64,000 nt of DNA from Centropus unirufus (Eukaryota > Chordata > Aves > Cuculiformes > Centropidae): the NCBI GenBank assembly GCA_013397695.1, contig VYZI01000260.1:660825-724824 (forward strand), given 5' to 3'. Made by a program: the position numbers and the translations under genes. A model generated the notes under the pieces. It made no database searches. It was not told where the DNA came from and saw only the letters and a list, made by a program, of their open reading frames with translations. Below, piece by piece: positions 1 to 13,747 of this stretch (the stretch's first letter is position 1; the number at the start of each line of letters is the position of its first letter).

Positions 1-3000
1 TTCAGGAAGACTTAGCCTGACACAGGCTCTACCCCTAGAATTTAATTGCAATGTGTGGCAGTCAGATTAGCCAAACAGCAACTTCTCTTTGTGAGTAGAT
101 ATAATCTGAGATGAGTGAGTGTCTCTTTTGATACCTTTGATATTTCTGTGATTGTCTCTTTGCTGGCTATTTAGAGATAGGAAAACAAACCCATTTGACC
201 ACATTTTAATTTGTAGTGTCATTGACTAATACCTTGCATTGATACTTCTGCCATATTTGACTTCAAAAGGTAATGACATTGCATACATGAAGAACTGTTA
301 CAAAGCCTTCCTCATGTCCCTTCCCTGAAGATCGTATCAAACTATAGGCATTAATAATATGATTTTGACATGTACTACTTGCAAGAAATGATAGATCACT
401 CTTTTAGTGTAATAACTTTTTCCCCTTAAGAAAAACTAAAAGGTCTGCTGTTAAAATGAAAATGCCTTATTTTAAGATTACTGAGAGTCCAAGAAAAATC
501 TGAAATAAATCAACAGACATCATGAATGGGCTCTAAATTAGCAGAAATACACAAATTCTAACCCATCTGACTCTTTGTGGAATTTTACTTTATCTAAACC
601 CTATGCTCACTCTATTTCCACAGCAAACTCTACAACTCATGGTTCTCCTTAGTTAACCAGAACAAGAAGCAGCAATTTATAAATTATTTTTCTCCTCCTG
701 ATTTCAGACCCAGCCACAACTATAACTACTAAGAGTAGGGCAAAAATAATTGGAGTCCTACAAAAAAAGGATTAATTTTATTTGGGGGGGAAAATGGTGC
801 TTTCATTTTGCTCATAACTGTTCTTCTTCCCCCAGTCATCTGTCCTCATTCCTGATCTACATTGTTGTTACAAAGGGAATGGGGAGGAGTGAATTACAAT
901 GTATTTCACTGTAGTTAGGAAACTCTTCTGGCTGCAAGTACAAATAACCAGTTTGTTAGTAGTGGCATTTCAGGTGAAATCTCACTTCTAGGGACAAAAA
1001 ATGTCTGACATAGCTATAAGATAAATCTAAGGACAAAAAGTTTCTAGTATATGCATTTCAGTTATATCACTTTATTAATACAAAAGGAAAACTGGAGGGA
1101 AGAAGCAAGGTTGGAGATAGACACCTAAAAAGGAAGTTTGTGCAAATCTACCTCCTAGAAAGCTTTCAAGGTGACTGCATGAGGGGATGGAGAGCTCTGA
1201 AAATATTATTACCCAAGCAGGAATAAAATTACAGTAGTAGAAAGGATATTCACAGGAAGAATCATAACGCTTCTGCACATTCAGACAAGGGGACCACCGA
1301 AACAATATCAAGTGCAAAAGACCACTGAATATGCTATTTTTCCAACAAAATGTAGAACATGGTAATGACTCCCAATAATCCTGATCATAAATAACCAGGC
1401 AATAACTGAGATTCATTATTCTTTTTATTGTTTTATCTTGCATGATTATATACTGTGGAACAGTTAATGGGCTAAATAATCATTAAAGGTACTCTAGAGA
1501 GAGCAACAGGCTGCCCAACAATAAAAAATGGCATGAAAACAGACAGATTTAGAAATTAAAAAGGAAGAAAAGAGAGGATTGCAGTCCTAGAGGTCAGAGA
1601 TATAAATTCTCAGGCCATTAGCACATAGATTGTGATTTATGCCATATGATTCCACCAGTGGAAATATACAATTTTACAGAAATAAAAAAGAATTGCTTGA
1701 ATTCTCAGATTTTTGCCAAGTTTCATAGGCAGGAGATAAAAATTAACCCCCAAGCAGGCAATTATGTAGCCTGACAATGTGGCTTTAGAAACAGTAGTAG
1801 CCTACTCTGTTCAGCAGAGTTAAAAACAAAAGCTTTCAGAAGTTGAGTCAAAAACTCAAATTTAAAAGAAGCGCAGTCAAAATACAAAGAATTTTATTAT
1901 GTTCATCAATAGAATGCTTTCTTGAATAAAGTGAACACGGTATTTCAATGAACTATCTCTATAGCACAGTCCCCGTCTAAGAGCTCATCTGAGTGATATA
2001 AATGAAGCCTATTTTCACAAACTTCTGTTCCGCTGACAATTTTGAGAACAAAGAGAACTAATCCACCAAGAAGCTTCTATTTCTGAAATTACTGCCCAAG
2101 AAAACCAGCAGTGATACCTCCCTGTCAATGCCAATGCCCAAGTCAAGCACCCTGCTACAAGATGACTACAGGTTATGTACCTTGCTTTGGATCATATCTT
2201 GCAGAACCCTACTGCACATTGCAGACAAGTTCCAGTTTTTTTGCAAGTTGCTCCATCTTTGCCACCATTTACTTCAGTTGAAATAGCACTAGACCAACAC
2301 GAACAGCTTTTAAAATTCTCACCAAAAGCGAGTATCCTTACCTCATAGTTTACCTTGCTCTCTGCTGTGAATAACCCTCCCGACCGCCTGCACTTTGCCG
2401 TTTTTTTCTCGTCCACCTTTCCTTCCGTGCCCATTCTTCATTTCTGCCAACAGTGCATACCTGCTCTGATGTGAAAGGTGTGTTTATATGACTGTCCAAG
2501 TTGGCTCTACTCTTGTGAGTTCAACAGTGTAACAAAATGGTAATGAATTGTGCAATTGATATTCAGACACTCAGGCTATGCTGAATTCTGTTCTGTGTGT
2601 ATCTTGTCTACAAAGGCAAAGGAGCTGGATTAAGACTGAATTTAAAATGCCCAGCCAACTGCAGCACGTACATGTCCATATTGAAAACAAAAAGTACTTG
2701 TTTTCAGAAGTTGTTGACACAACGGATAAGGAATCCAGCTACCCTGCCTCCTGGCAACATTCTGAAAAAAGAATTCCTACTATATGCAAAAAGATTCCGC
2801 ATTTCTTGGCAATCGTGTCATCCATAACAACTTCCTATACCCTTCTAAAAACTAAAAATTTTCCTATACTTATCATCCTTTCAAGTCAAAGTTTTCCAAT
2901 CCTTCATCCTTCGTAACTGTCTTTTCTAGAAATATAACAGCCTAAATGCAGAAAAAAGTAGAAATTTGAAGCCAGCATAACTAAATGTATTAGAAAAACC

Positions 3001-6000
3001 TGGATCCTTTTCATTATCAAAGTTCAATGGCCCTGTGTTGAAAAGATATTATATAATATGGTGTTCCCAATGTTCACTCTAAGTAATTCTACAAATGTAA
3101 TATCTTGTTATGTTTATCTTCCTCTTTTGGGGCATAATATGCTTCATATTAGAAAAAAATTAGTTTTAGTTAACCCCCTCTTGAATAACAGACCTTTGAC
3201 ATATCTTCCTTATATTTACAGTCTCTTTCAAGAAATTCCTTTTTAAGAAATCACTGCTCTGATTTGTCATTATAAAACATATAATAATGTCTGTAAAAAA
3301 GTGGCTTACTGCCTGGGACCACTCAGAGCTAACCATAGCTTTATACATTTTATCCTTTGTAACATGCATATGCTGCTCATATTCCCTAATAAGATTGGTC
3401 TCAGCCACCAAAATAAATATGACTTTCTCCAAGTTCAATCCCTTTGTATTCCAAAGTAACACTGGTCACCTGTACCAAAACGCCTTCTACACCTCACTAG
3501 AAAATCAACTCCAAATATCCTCATGATTTCAGACGCAAGACCAATAGAGTGACTAAACGTGACTCCTGAATAGCCCCAGATATATTAAATTTGAATGACC
3601 TCCACCTCCTCCGTCTCCAACGTGGTCTCTTTGTCATTGAGTTAGCAGAGATTAATTTTTTCAGACAAATGCCACAATACGTCTTACTTCTCTCACTCTA
3701 TGGAGTAAACTGTTACTCAATGGGAATATCTTGCCATCTTCCCCACCCTCGTGACTACAACCACTTTATCTGATCCTGCTCTTCATGGCATGCTGGTCAT
3801 GGTTTGCATTCCATGGTGAACTTCGAAGAAAACCTGTTTCTGAATCCCAGTTAGACAAAGGCATAAACCAGAAGCTTAACTATGCATCACTGCTAAGGTA
3901 GCAGCTGATCTGCACATGTTTTCAGAAACAGTACTTGGCATCTGGGAAACTATTTGTTTCCAGCATTAAATGCCAGCTGAGAACTCTTTCTGAAATTTGG
4001 ATTTGGCCATAGACACTTTTACACCCATTCTAGGTTAGCCATTTTAATTCTACAGCAATGTTTTGTCTTGAAAGACATGATTAATGTGCCATATACATGA
4101 TTAATATATTTGGGACAATGTGGCTAGCTAGTGGACATGAAACACACAATGCCTGAAAGGCAGTATAACATGAAAGAAAATCTTTCTAACACATATTTCT
4201 TTTTATTATTAAGGAATAAGACATTAAGAAAAATCTTTCTTCAACAGGCTATAGTTCCAAGATACAGTAAACAGAACCAAAGTTAGAGGCATTCCTTTCC
4301 TAAAAAGCATATGTATATGCATAAACTGATGAGTGTGAATGCACGTTTTGCAATGTGGGTGCTAAAATGCCACTGGAAAGAAAATGTACTTTAAATGAAA
4401 TATACATGACTTCTCAATCACTGCATTTAAGAAAAAAAAAATCAGTTCTTACCATTGTTTGTCATTCATATATAATTTGCAGGCTCAGTTGTGATCAATC
4501 ATGGATTATATAAGCTTTACCCACCCAAGGTATATTGCAAAGTACTCCTTTTTAATTTGTTTTTAATTCTTACACATCTTTCTTTTCCCCTTATTATATA
4601 AAAAAAAGACAAGTAACATGAGAAAAAGACATTTTATTATGGTCCAAATAAGCATTGCTAGGAATTCCAAAGAAAAATAAATGAAAGTGTTAGAAAAAAT
4701 ATGGATAACTACATTCACAGAATTAAATACCTCTTTTTATATGTGCCACTCTCGTTTACAAGAAATCTGCTTCATTTTTATTGGAAGGCAGAGAAGGAGA
4801 TAGAACAGAGGTTCGTGTTTACATACTTTGTTTTAAATTCTATCATCCATGGCCTTTTTAAAAAATATTAATTTTCCTCACAGCATGCTATTTGGTATTC
4901 TCATTCATAGTCAGCCTCTGTGAAAGCATTCTTACTTGCATTCTTTAGGCATGTGACTAATGCAACTTATTTCCCTGGGTCTACTAATGTAGCTAAAAAA
5001 ATAAAAGATAAAAGACTGAGTCTCACTACACTGTTGTGAGAAAACTAATACAAATTATGTTGCTGAAAGAATACATTTAACAATTTAATATTAATGTCGG
5101 CAGAGTAAAGGCTCAGAGTTTTATTTTAGTATTCCTTAGTCTTAGAGGAAAATAAATATTATGTTTTAGTAAAAAAATAACATGTAAAAGCTCCAGTCAG
5201 GTAAATAACCAACAAAATAAGCCTTACTGTAAAAAAAGCATCGCTGCTGGTACTAGAGCTCATCTCATACCAAACAACCCAATCCTGCCTTCCACGATTC
5301 TCATGAAAGATCAAAGGGAATGAACATTTCCAGGGAGCTTCGTTAGAGTTCAACTAGTGCAATATTCTAATTATTTTAGTAATATAGTAGCAATATCACA
5401 ACAATGCATAACACTTCAGTGTAATAAGCTCTGCTTCTGCACTTATTATCAGTCTGGACCCATTCCTTTTTTTCCCAAGAATCAGAGGGATTTGCACAAA
5501 TAGCAATAGGAGCCATGCTACTTCCACATTACAGCTAAAGGCTAAGGTCTTGATTACGCAGTAATAGTGTAATTCTGCTTCCAGAGTTTTATCAGCAGCT
5601 TGCTTTCCTGGAACTGCCAGAATAAATATGCTTTGTCTGCAATATAAACTTAATTTATAGATAACAATCTGTGGAAACAACCCTCAGATGAGATGCAGCT
5701 CTACAGTAATCCAAAGAATCTTCTTATAGAGATAAAAAATTACCTGTAATTGCAAAACAAGAATCTGTGATGTCAGAAAACTCAATATAATTATATATAC
5801 AAGATTTTTATAACACAGCCTTTGTACACATCAAAATGCAAATATTAGCCTGTCATAGCCAATTTTATTAAAATTAATTGGCATCTAATCTCAAATATAT
5901 TAGGTCAGAAGGAAAAGCTTGGGTTACTCATAAAATATTTTCAGATATTCATACATCATAGCATTTTTCAATATTTTTCACAATTCTCAAGCGATTTATG

Positions 6001-6080
6001 TAATCAGTTCTACACCCTAAAATACTAGTGAAATCCCAAACTCCAGTAATGGTAGTTAAAGAATGATCAAAAGATGATTA
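1..6080. other. Unique AT-rich non-coding DNA
   Basis: I see no supported gene here. Open frames are short; the longest is 122 codons on the minus strand at 1075-1443. They have no recognisable domain, and their composition fits translated AT-rich non-coding sequence. Homopolymer runs of A are frequent, for example near 4430 and 4600. The only patch that stands out is 2340-2445, which is richer in CpG and has splice-like borders on the minus strand; it is listed separately. The stretch could be intronic or intergenic. Confidence 0.6.
2342..2443 (-). other. Candidate exon, CpG-rich patch (weak)
   Basis: On the minus strand this 102-bp segment follows GTTGGCAG and ends in TATGAG followed by GTAAGG, a good donor match. 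Several CpG dinucleotides cluster at about 2380-2430, while the neighbouring kilobases have almost none. One frame starts at an ATG near 2434 and runs through the donor (begins MGTEGKVDEKKTAK); another starts at 2441 and stops just before the donor. The polypyrimidine tract upstream of the acceptor is weak. It could be a non-coding RNA exon, a short conserved element or chance. I recognise no protein. Confidence 0.2.
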
Positions 6081-6160
6081 GAATAGAATAGAATAGAATA
6101 GAATAGAATAGAATAGAATAGAATAGAATAGAATAGAATAGAATAGAATAGAATAGAATA
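6081..6160 (+). repeat. (GAATA)16 pentanucleotide microsatellite
   Basis: Sixteen uninterrupted GAATA units occupy this 80-bp interval. They directly abut CR1-like sequence to the right. Read on the minus strand the array is (TATTC)n at the 3' end of that CR1 copy, the place where CR1 elements normally carry short tandem repeats. The array therefore probably grew from the element's own 3' terminal repeat. Its purity suggests it is young or actively changing in length. Confidence 0.97.
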
Positions 6161-6330
6161 GATCTATTTCAGTTCGAAGAGGCCTGCAATGACCATTTAG
6201 TCCATCTGCCTGACCAATGTGGGCCAGGAAACAGAATTGTTTTTCCTCAAAAGTTCATTATAGCTTTCTTGCTACTTTCCCATACAGAGGCAATTCTCTG
6301 AGCAAAGAATGAGCTCTCCATGTCAACTCC
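6161..6330 (-). mobile_element. CR1 LINE 3' end fragment
   Basis: CR1 is the main avian non-LTR retrotransposon; copies are usually truncated at the 5' end. After the GAATA array comes TTTCAGTTCGAAGAGGCC and then a stretch resembling the conserved CR1 3' region (GGAAGGGACCT..GATCATCTAGTCCA..TGCCTGACC in the orientation shown). The similarity fades into degenerate sequence by about 6330. Only untranslated sequence is present and no reverse transcriptase is encoded. The right border is approximate. Assignment is from memory of the family consensus. Confidence 0.75.
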
Positions 6331-9300
6331 TTAGCAAAAGAAATTAACCCTCTTTCTGTAAATGTGGCCATTCACATTAAGTCAATGCATTTAAAGAAAT
6401 AGCTGAAGAGTTTCATTAGTAATGAAGATCATTTACAATGCAGTCTGCTAAAGAGCATACAAGCAGGGTTCAGTGCACAGAATGCTGCCACAAACCGCCC
6501 TACAACAGGTCCTTTCATTGCTGTATTAACACTGATGTCTCCTACTACTAGATAATGTTCAGTACCTATGCCACAAAATTTTACTTTTGCAATACACTGT
6601 AGTTGAAAGCATTTCATTCTTATTTTATTAATGATAAAATTTATAATTTATCTTTCATATAGAACAACGATAGATAATACTAGCACACTACCAGGTTGAC
6701 AGAATTTTTACACTAACATAGGCTGTTACTGCTCTCAGGTTTCTGTCCTCAAACTTTATCTAGTATTGCACAACGGAAGCAAACAGACTGTAGCTGCTCA
6801 GTCTGGACATGCAGAGGCTGAAGTAGTATCTGAGGGACTAATAATCAAACCGGAAATGAAGGCCAAGAGGTGGCCTGGACCAGGCTTTATCCAATGGACT
6901 CTAACACAGTAAAAACAATACTCAGCATAGTAGTGTAAAGATGACGTTTGCCAATTTGAGCTGAAGCAGATTGTACTAATGGATCTGCTACAAGATGGGA
7001 AACATGTCTAATACGAAATGGAAGAGAGGGTAAGAAATGCCTTGTGAAATTCCTCATCAAGAAGGTGAATCCTGAAAATATTCAAAAGTAATTGGTAACA
7101 GTCTGTCAGGATTATACTCATGCTCACACTGGAAATACCAGTACCAGCATATCCAAAGCAAGTAGAGCTCTTAACAGGGGTAGATGGGCATTTGGCAGAT
7201 GAAGACATAACTCCAGAAACATAGAATTAGGGGAAAAAAAAGCCCAGTTCTATAGGAATAGGAGAAGAGAACTTGAAGGAAGAGAGAAAAATGCAGAAGC
7301 AGGGTGCGGCATAATTCACAAGAAGCAGAAAGAAATGTCGTCGTAGTGCCATAAAGACAAGAGACCAAGGTTAATGCTGCAGAATCCTTGGATTTTGGAG
7401 GAAAATCCTCACAGTTCACTCTGCAACCTTACATACTCCGCTCCTTTGCTTCTATGAACTCTGTATACACCCAGGTTGGATGAAAACGTCTTTGATTATC
7501 AGGATGCTGCTCCAGTTGATATCGTCTGCATTTATTTGCTTTGCTTTTGTACGACTGGCTACTCTGAACTACTGTTATTTTTCCTCAGCTCAAATTTCTA
7601 GACTTTGTTGCAAGAAACTAGCACTTGCTGAAGCATGTCTTTAGAAATACAAAGAGTAACTTCAGTGCTTTTCTGTTCCATTGGTTCTCTAATTCGTATT
7701 ATAAACAGAGACTTATTGGGGAGAGAGTTGACAAATCACTGCCATTTTAATTTTACGAAGTCCTATTATCCCAGACCTATTAGTGAACACCTCACCCTCC
7801 ATTTGTGTCTTTTCTATATTAAATATTGCCAATTTCATATAAATGTCATATAAAGCTGTGCATTAAAAAGTCTTTTTCATCCACGTATGGGTACCTGCAT
7901 TGGACTCTTTCATGTCCTCCTTCTACACATCTTTTTCAAGATACGTGTCCTAAATCCATCCGTCTGTTTCTGCCCTTTTCCATTATAACAGACTTTTTTC
8001 ATGGTCACCAATGAATATATTAAGATTTCTATTTTTCTTTGGGGAGGGTGGTGGGGGGGGGCTTAAATGGAGCAGCAACTCTCTACTGCTGTCTAAAAGG
8101 GAATTAAAAGGGACAAAACTGGTTTGAAATTGGTGGTTCTGTTTCGTGACTCTGGGCTATTTTACTAAAGAGATGTTCTTTTTTTTTCTTCCTTAGGCTA
8201 ACGTTTTTCTGCTTGAGGTATTGCTTTGGCTTTCTTTTGGTATTTTTTAATTAGGTAGTTATGACTATCCACAATTACAAGGTATCATGGTATTTCATTT
8301 CAGCCTCTTTAAACAATTATTATTCTAGTGATTTAGTATCATTGCCAGAAAAATTCTTCAGAAGATCTTCTAGATTTTTGGGGTAACTTTCAAATGTTAT
8401 ATTAATCCAAATTTTGGGGGGTTCTCTTCCTGACTGCAAAGTTTCTGTCCGTTTCTTCTACTCTTACATAAAAGTTCTCTAGTTTTGTTTTGGTTTTTTT
8501 GTTTATTGTATGATAATTTTTTACAGAAACAACCACAGAAGGATACCACAGCACCAAAACATATTTCACTGTGGCTTAACCTAGGCATTTCATTTGTTTT
8601 GCAGTGCAACTAAGTAAGCCCTGTTTTCTGGTTTTGCCTCTTAAAATTCCCAGTACTTAAAAAAAAAAATGTTAAATTCTCAGGGCTCAAATCCTCATAA
8701 AAATAAGCTATTTTTATTTTTCTTTCTATCTGATGGATGAAACCACAATGCAATGTGGCTGCATCCTCACAGACATTGAGTTTAAACTGCTTGTGCCAAC
8801 ACTTTTAAATGAGTAATCTAACCCAGTTTAAAACTCACATTTTTTACTTTGCCACGAGAACAATACATGAGATATTACAGTTGTAGGCTTCAATAAGGCA
8901 GAAAAACAACAGCCAATTATTTAAATTACATATAAAAATTTCAAGTCCAGAAGCATGTACACCAAAACAGCAACGCGTGTTGGATGTCCTCTGATAGTTG
9001 TACAGAGGTCAATATTTTTCTGAAGTCCCTGGAGGTGCTTCCCTGCATACCTCCTCTTTGCCACTCTGCCAGCAAGTGGTTCCCCGTCAGAGCACTGTGC
9101 AAACACAACTAAAAAGAGAAAGAACCAGGAGTGATCCTGCTGCACAGAGTAAATCAAGTCAAGAACATATTGATGAGATTACTAATTTATTTAACATATT
9201 CATTAATTTCTGAATGGGAATAAAACTTAATCTGTCACCATTTGTCAGCTACACGTTGCCTAGGGACATTAGACAGCTGCTAACCTGTTCTTGTCCTTGG

Positions 9301-10195
9301 TTTTGCTCCATGGAGGTGTTTTTTTTTCTGTTTCTCTCGTCCTGTACTTCACTCGTGACTGAGCAATTTAAACATAAATGTTCTGGTTTATGGCAGTCGA
9401 CAAGCTGTCACCTCACAACCTTTAAAATGACAGATGGCAAAATTTTTAAAGTAGAATCAGGTTTTCCATTCACAGCTCTAAAGGCTCTCCACACTGTGTA
9501 AGAGGAATTCCTTTCTGAAAAACAACTGTAAGAAAATAAATTTTCACTAGCAGCTGGTCTTCTTGACTGCTTTGTAAACCATTCTTAAGGAGAGGAGACA
9601 CACATATGTGTATACAGAGCTGAAACAGAGTAGTCGCTCCTTATAATAGGATTTTTTTTTTTTATGTAAGCTGGAAATATTAAGAACTCTGAAGAAAATC
9701 ATGCCAAGAAAGGTGGAACAACAACAAATCCCATCTCTAATCCATACAGCTTTCAACGCCTTTTTCATATTCAGAGATCTGTTTCATTCACATGCTTTAA
9801 GCATCAAATTATTTAACTCCCTCCAGGACCCTTTTAGAGGAACCTCAAACCTTGTTCAACTTGGAAGTCCTGAAGGACATGCAGTATACATAGACAAAGT
9901 AGCCAAAAGCACAGAGGGAAAATGAGAGAAGTCAGCTCAGACCTACTTCTTCATATAGCAGATTAGATATTATTCTACAGCACATTATTGTCACCTCAAG
10001 TGGGATCACAGTTCTACAAAGAAATGTTTGTACTCACCTAAATTTTTTTCATTACTCTGGCAAGTCAAATTACACAAGAAGACTTTCATCAATAGGTGCT
10101 TCTAAACCTACTAACAATTTTCCATTGGGTGGAAAAGGGAAATCAAACTACAGAGAAAAAAGGAAACAAGCCAGATGACTGAAAAGTAAAAATCT

Positions 10196-10214
10196 ATTTA
10201 TTTATTTATTTAAA
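10196..10214 (+). repeat. Short (TTTA)n tract
   Basis: Four to five TTTA units run into an A/T-rich tail. It is a simple low-complexity tract and no associated retroelement body is evident. Confidence 0.85.
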
Positions 10215-10691
10215 ATTTTAAAGGGGCATAAAATGAGAAAATAGGCATGATGCACATTTTGCAAAACAAATGCATATTAAGCAACTGAATGGAATTATGG
10301 CAGGATGAGCAAGGGAACACAGCTACCTGCTTTTACTTGTTGCCATATACTGAGAAGGGAAAGCCTGAGTAGCCTAGCCCTTCTGCCACCACATGTGTGC
10401 TCTGTTAACCAAGAGCTGAAGGAAATGAGTTTTGCTCCCTAATCTTAATACTACCAGAAATGACTTCCATAAATCAGTTAGTATGACACCACTGTTTCTA
10501 AGAAAGCACTTTCCTCTGAGAGTTTCTTGCATCACTCTTGTCCTCAGCACCTAGAAGTTTCAACGTCTCTCAAGAGTCATTTTCTGACCAATTTTTCAAT
10601 GTTTGCTTTCCCTCTACTCCTTTTACACCTGCATCCTCTCAGCTCCCCACTTTGCTTTCTTTATCTTCCCATGTTTACTCCAATGCTCCTA

Positions 10692-10738
10692 CTCACCCTA
10701 CTTCGAGTTGTTCTGATAGCTGCTCACCCTACTTCGAG
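10692..10738 (+). repeat. Direct repeat, 31-bp period
   Basis: The 16-mer CTCACCCTACTTCGAG occurs at 10,692-10,707 and again at 10,723-10,738, separated by unrelated sequence. It is a small local duplication with no sign of a larger satellite. Confidence 0.9.
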
Positions 10739-11225
10739 CTAGTATTATCAGTTTATCTTGAAATGCAAACACACTCATAACAGCAGCAAGAATCAACCAC
10801 TTGTTCAACCCCGGGGAGGTTTATTTCATATTAGCTTCAAAAGGTTCTCAAAACATCGTCACAATACTAATTCATTGAGATGTTTATTTTTTCATTTAAA
10901 TTGAAAGTTAATGAAGATAAGACTAGCAGGAGACACCCTGGAAACCAAAATAACAATTCATGAAATCTGATCATGAGGTTTTTTTGCTGACTTCTGAGCA
11001 GAATGATTAAGCTAAAATAACCATGGTTAACAAAATATTTATGTTTTTCAGTTCAAGAAAAAAATCCTTAAAGGAATGAAGCTTTTGTTTTTGCTTTGTC
11101 AGGTGAGATGTTCACGGGAGGAGGGCATTTTTGAGAGTGGGTCTAGGCCATTAATAGTGCAAATCAATAAGACAAATATTATATATTAATACTATATATT
11201 TTCAGAAATGTACACTATTTCAATA

Positions 11226-11245
11226 ATGCTGGCTTATGCTGGCTT
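11226..11245 (+). repeat. Tandem 10-mer duplication
   Basis: ATGCTGGCTT is repeated twice head to tail, a small replication-slippage duplication. Confidence 0.9.
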
Positions 11246-13702
11246 GTTTGTAGGTTTTTTTTTTGTTTGGGTTATTTTTTGACAAATTCACAAGAAAAAA
11301 CAATAGACTCCTGGATAAAGAACTATGTTTTTCAGATAGAAGTCATTACACAGTAATGTACCCACTTTTACCCAAAAGGTCTAATTTTAGTCATTAGCCC
11401 TGGGTCTGACATAACATACAACTTGTGAAGTCCACTTAATCCATTTGCTGAACCTGCACAGAAATAGTCTATGTTTCAGATGATAACAGAGAGCATATTC
11501 CTTTCGTTCTTTGTTAACTGTAGAAAATCTTATAAATCTAGGCTAGGGAGACAACCCCAAGCTGTCCACAGTTGGATGACAGGTGTAACTTCCTTCTCTA
11601 CCCACTGAAACAGAACCTTAAACCTTTTGTGCATCTCATTGATTTACATTGGCAACACTATGGAATAAAAAATATCTTGCTATAGAAGTCTCCAATGTTG
11701 CAAAAAAATACACCCTTCACCTCGCACAATCAGCTACCAGACAAAGTTTAACACAAGACTTGCTGACACAATACCTGTAATACGAGCCACTGCTGTCACA
11801 ATATTATCATTTTGATAGATTCAGTTATTCTGGAAATGTCACACACGTTTACTCACTCAATGATATTTCATTTTTGCCTTTGTGATTTTGGATAAGAAAG
11901 TACGCACTTCTTGAATAGAGTAAATGATTAAATTTTAATCTTCTCCTTCCTCCCAAGATAGTAAATGTTATTTTTCATTTGACAAGACCTCAGGCTAGCT
12001 CAGTGATTGCCTTTGTAGCTGCCTTTGTACCTGCCCATGACTGGGGAAACTGTAGTTTTTCCTGATTGTTTTTACCACTAGTACTTACGTGTTGAAATGG
12101 GACTCATTCCAGTTTGGCAAAGAGACAGCCGGCAAGCATCTGTACAGAATCCCATAACAGATGCACTGGTGAATGTAAACTGATACCAAAACATAAATAA
12201 AAAAAAAATGAAACCATCAGATTAAGAACTCCTACATTTGCCAAGATTTTGATGTATAAATGGAATGTTTAATAGCCTGCACTAATATAATTAATTTATT
12301 ATCATTATAAAAGTACACTGAATTTATAGCTCCATATTTCAATCTGAATTTTCCTAGTAAATTGACATCTTCAACTGACTTTCATATTCGCATTTGTAAT
12401 AGTCAGGTTCCTCAGGCTCTTAACCTTTAAAATCTTAAAGCAAAGGGAATTCCTCATAACCCCATAACCTCCAAATTTCTCATTTTTTCAGTATATGATT
12501 AAGTGGACAAAAAGTTAATGTAATTTTTCTTTTTACTAAAAGCAGTATAAGAGAAAGTCCAGTAACATACATGATAAGCTTCCATCCTGCTCTTAAAACA
12601 GTTAATTCAACCAGATCTCATGCATACATTCCCTCTAGATAGATTTCCCTCATTAACTTAAATAACAGCAGACATAAATCTTGACATAATCTTCTCCCTG
12701 AACTTTACCATCCATAAACCATATGGAGCCTTCTTTGCCAGAGAGAAACTCAGTCATTTTTACACTCCTTTTGTGGATCCAGAGGATTATATCATTCTGG
12801 CTGGCAGAATGAATCAGCAAAATAGCTGTACTTCTCTGTCTTTTATTGGATCCTATCAGATAACCAAGTCCTTAACATCCACATAAAAGGTTCACAAAAT
12901 AAGCATTAAATTTATAACTGTAGATAAACAGAATGCTGGCCACCATCAATGCTAAAAGTCGTATTTAGTTACAAATGTGGATCAAACATGGTGAACATCA
13001 CCAAAATTTAATAGTCTAACTTTCCATTCACATGCCTGGATGAGGGGTCCTACAGTTACTCCAGTCAAACCATTGATTTCTAACTATAGATTCTTGCTCT
13101 GAGTTGAGCACCTGCACAAGTAAGTCATTTATCATCTCCCTTTAATTCTCCTTTCACAACATTTGTGGCAGGAAGCAAAGCTTTTCATGTTGGAAGAGGG
13201 AAGGAATTCTGTTTTTCACATGAGTCCTTAGGGAGAGTGGAGTGGGCAGAAAAAAGCCCAGATTAAGACTTGAAACCATTAAAGAAAGTTGCAGCATTTA
13301 CTTCAGTCGTGTGTTAGTTGCACTGGGGAAACATCTGTGTAAAACGTTAGGAGGACTCCATTTGGGGTGTAATTTTCTAAACATAATTTTACATTACATT
13401 ATAGTTTTCAGATTCTTCATCCTCTGTCTATACTCCTTTCATGAGAATAAAAGGATCAAGAACCAAAAGCATGAGGATGATACTGATTTAAAATACTTTC
13501 CTTCTAAAATTTTGCTTTGTATATATAATAAAAGCTTAAGAGGAAAGAAAACCAAGAGACCAGCTAACTGAAATACTTCAAACTCGATATATCAAGAAAA
13601 AGCTATTACAACAGCATCCCATACACACATTTCTGTAGATAACTAGCTGTTTTCCACAAATTGTTTATAGATAAAGCACTGTTCTCTAAAGTGAAACAAC
13701 AG

Positions 13703-13747
13703 GACAGAACTAGAAGTCAGTGACAGAACTAGAAGACAGGGACAGAT
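13703..13747 (+). repeat. Tandem repeat, 19-bp period
   Basis: Two 19-bp units beginning GACAGAACTAGAAG lie head to tail, followed by the start of a third (GACAG). The units differ only in their last few bases. This is a local duplication and I assign it no function. Confidence 0.9.

Noticed and set aside
1075..1443. 122-codon minus-strand open frame rich in Cys and aromatic residues
   Set aside because: No recognisable family, no upstream or downstream gene signals, and composition expected from translated AT-rich DNA.
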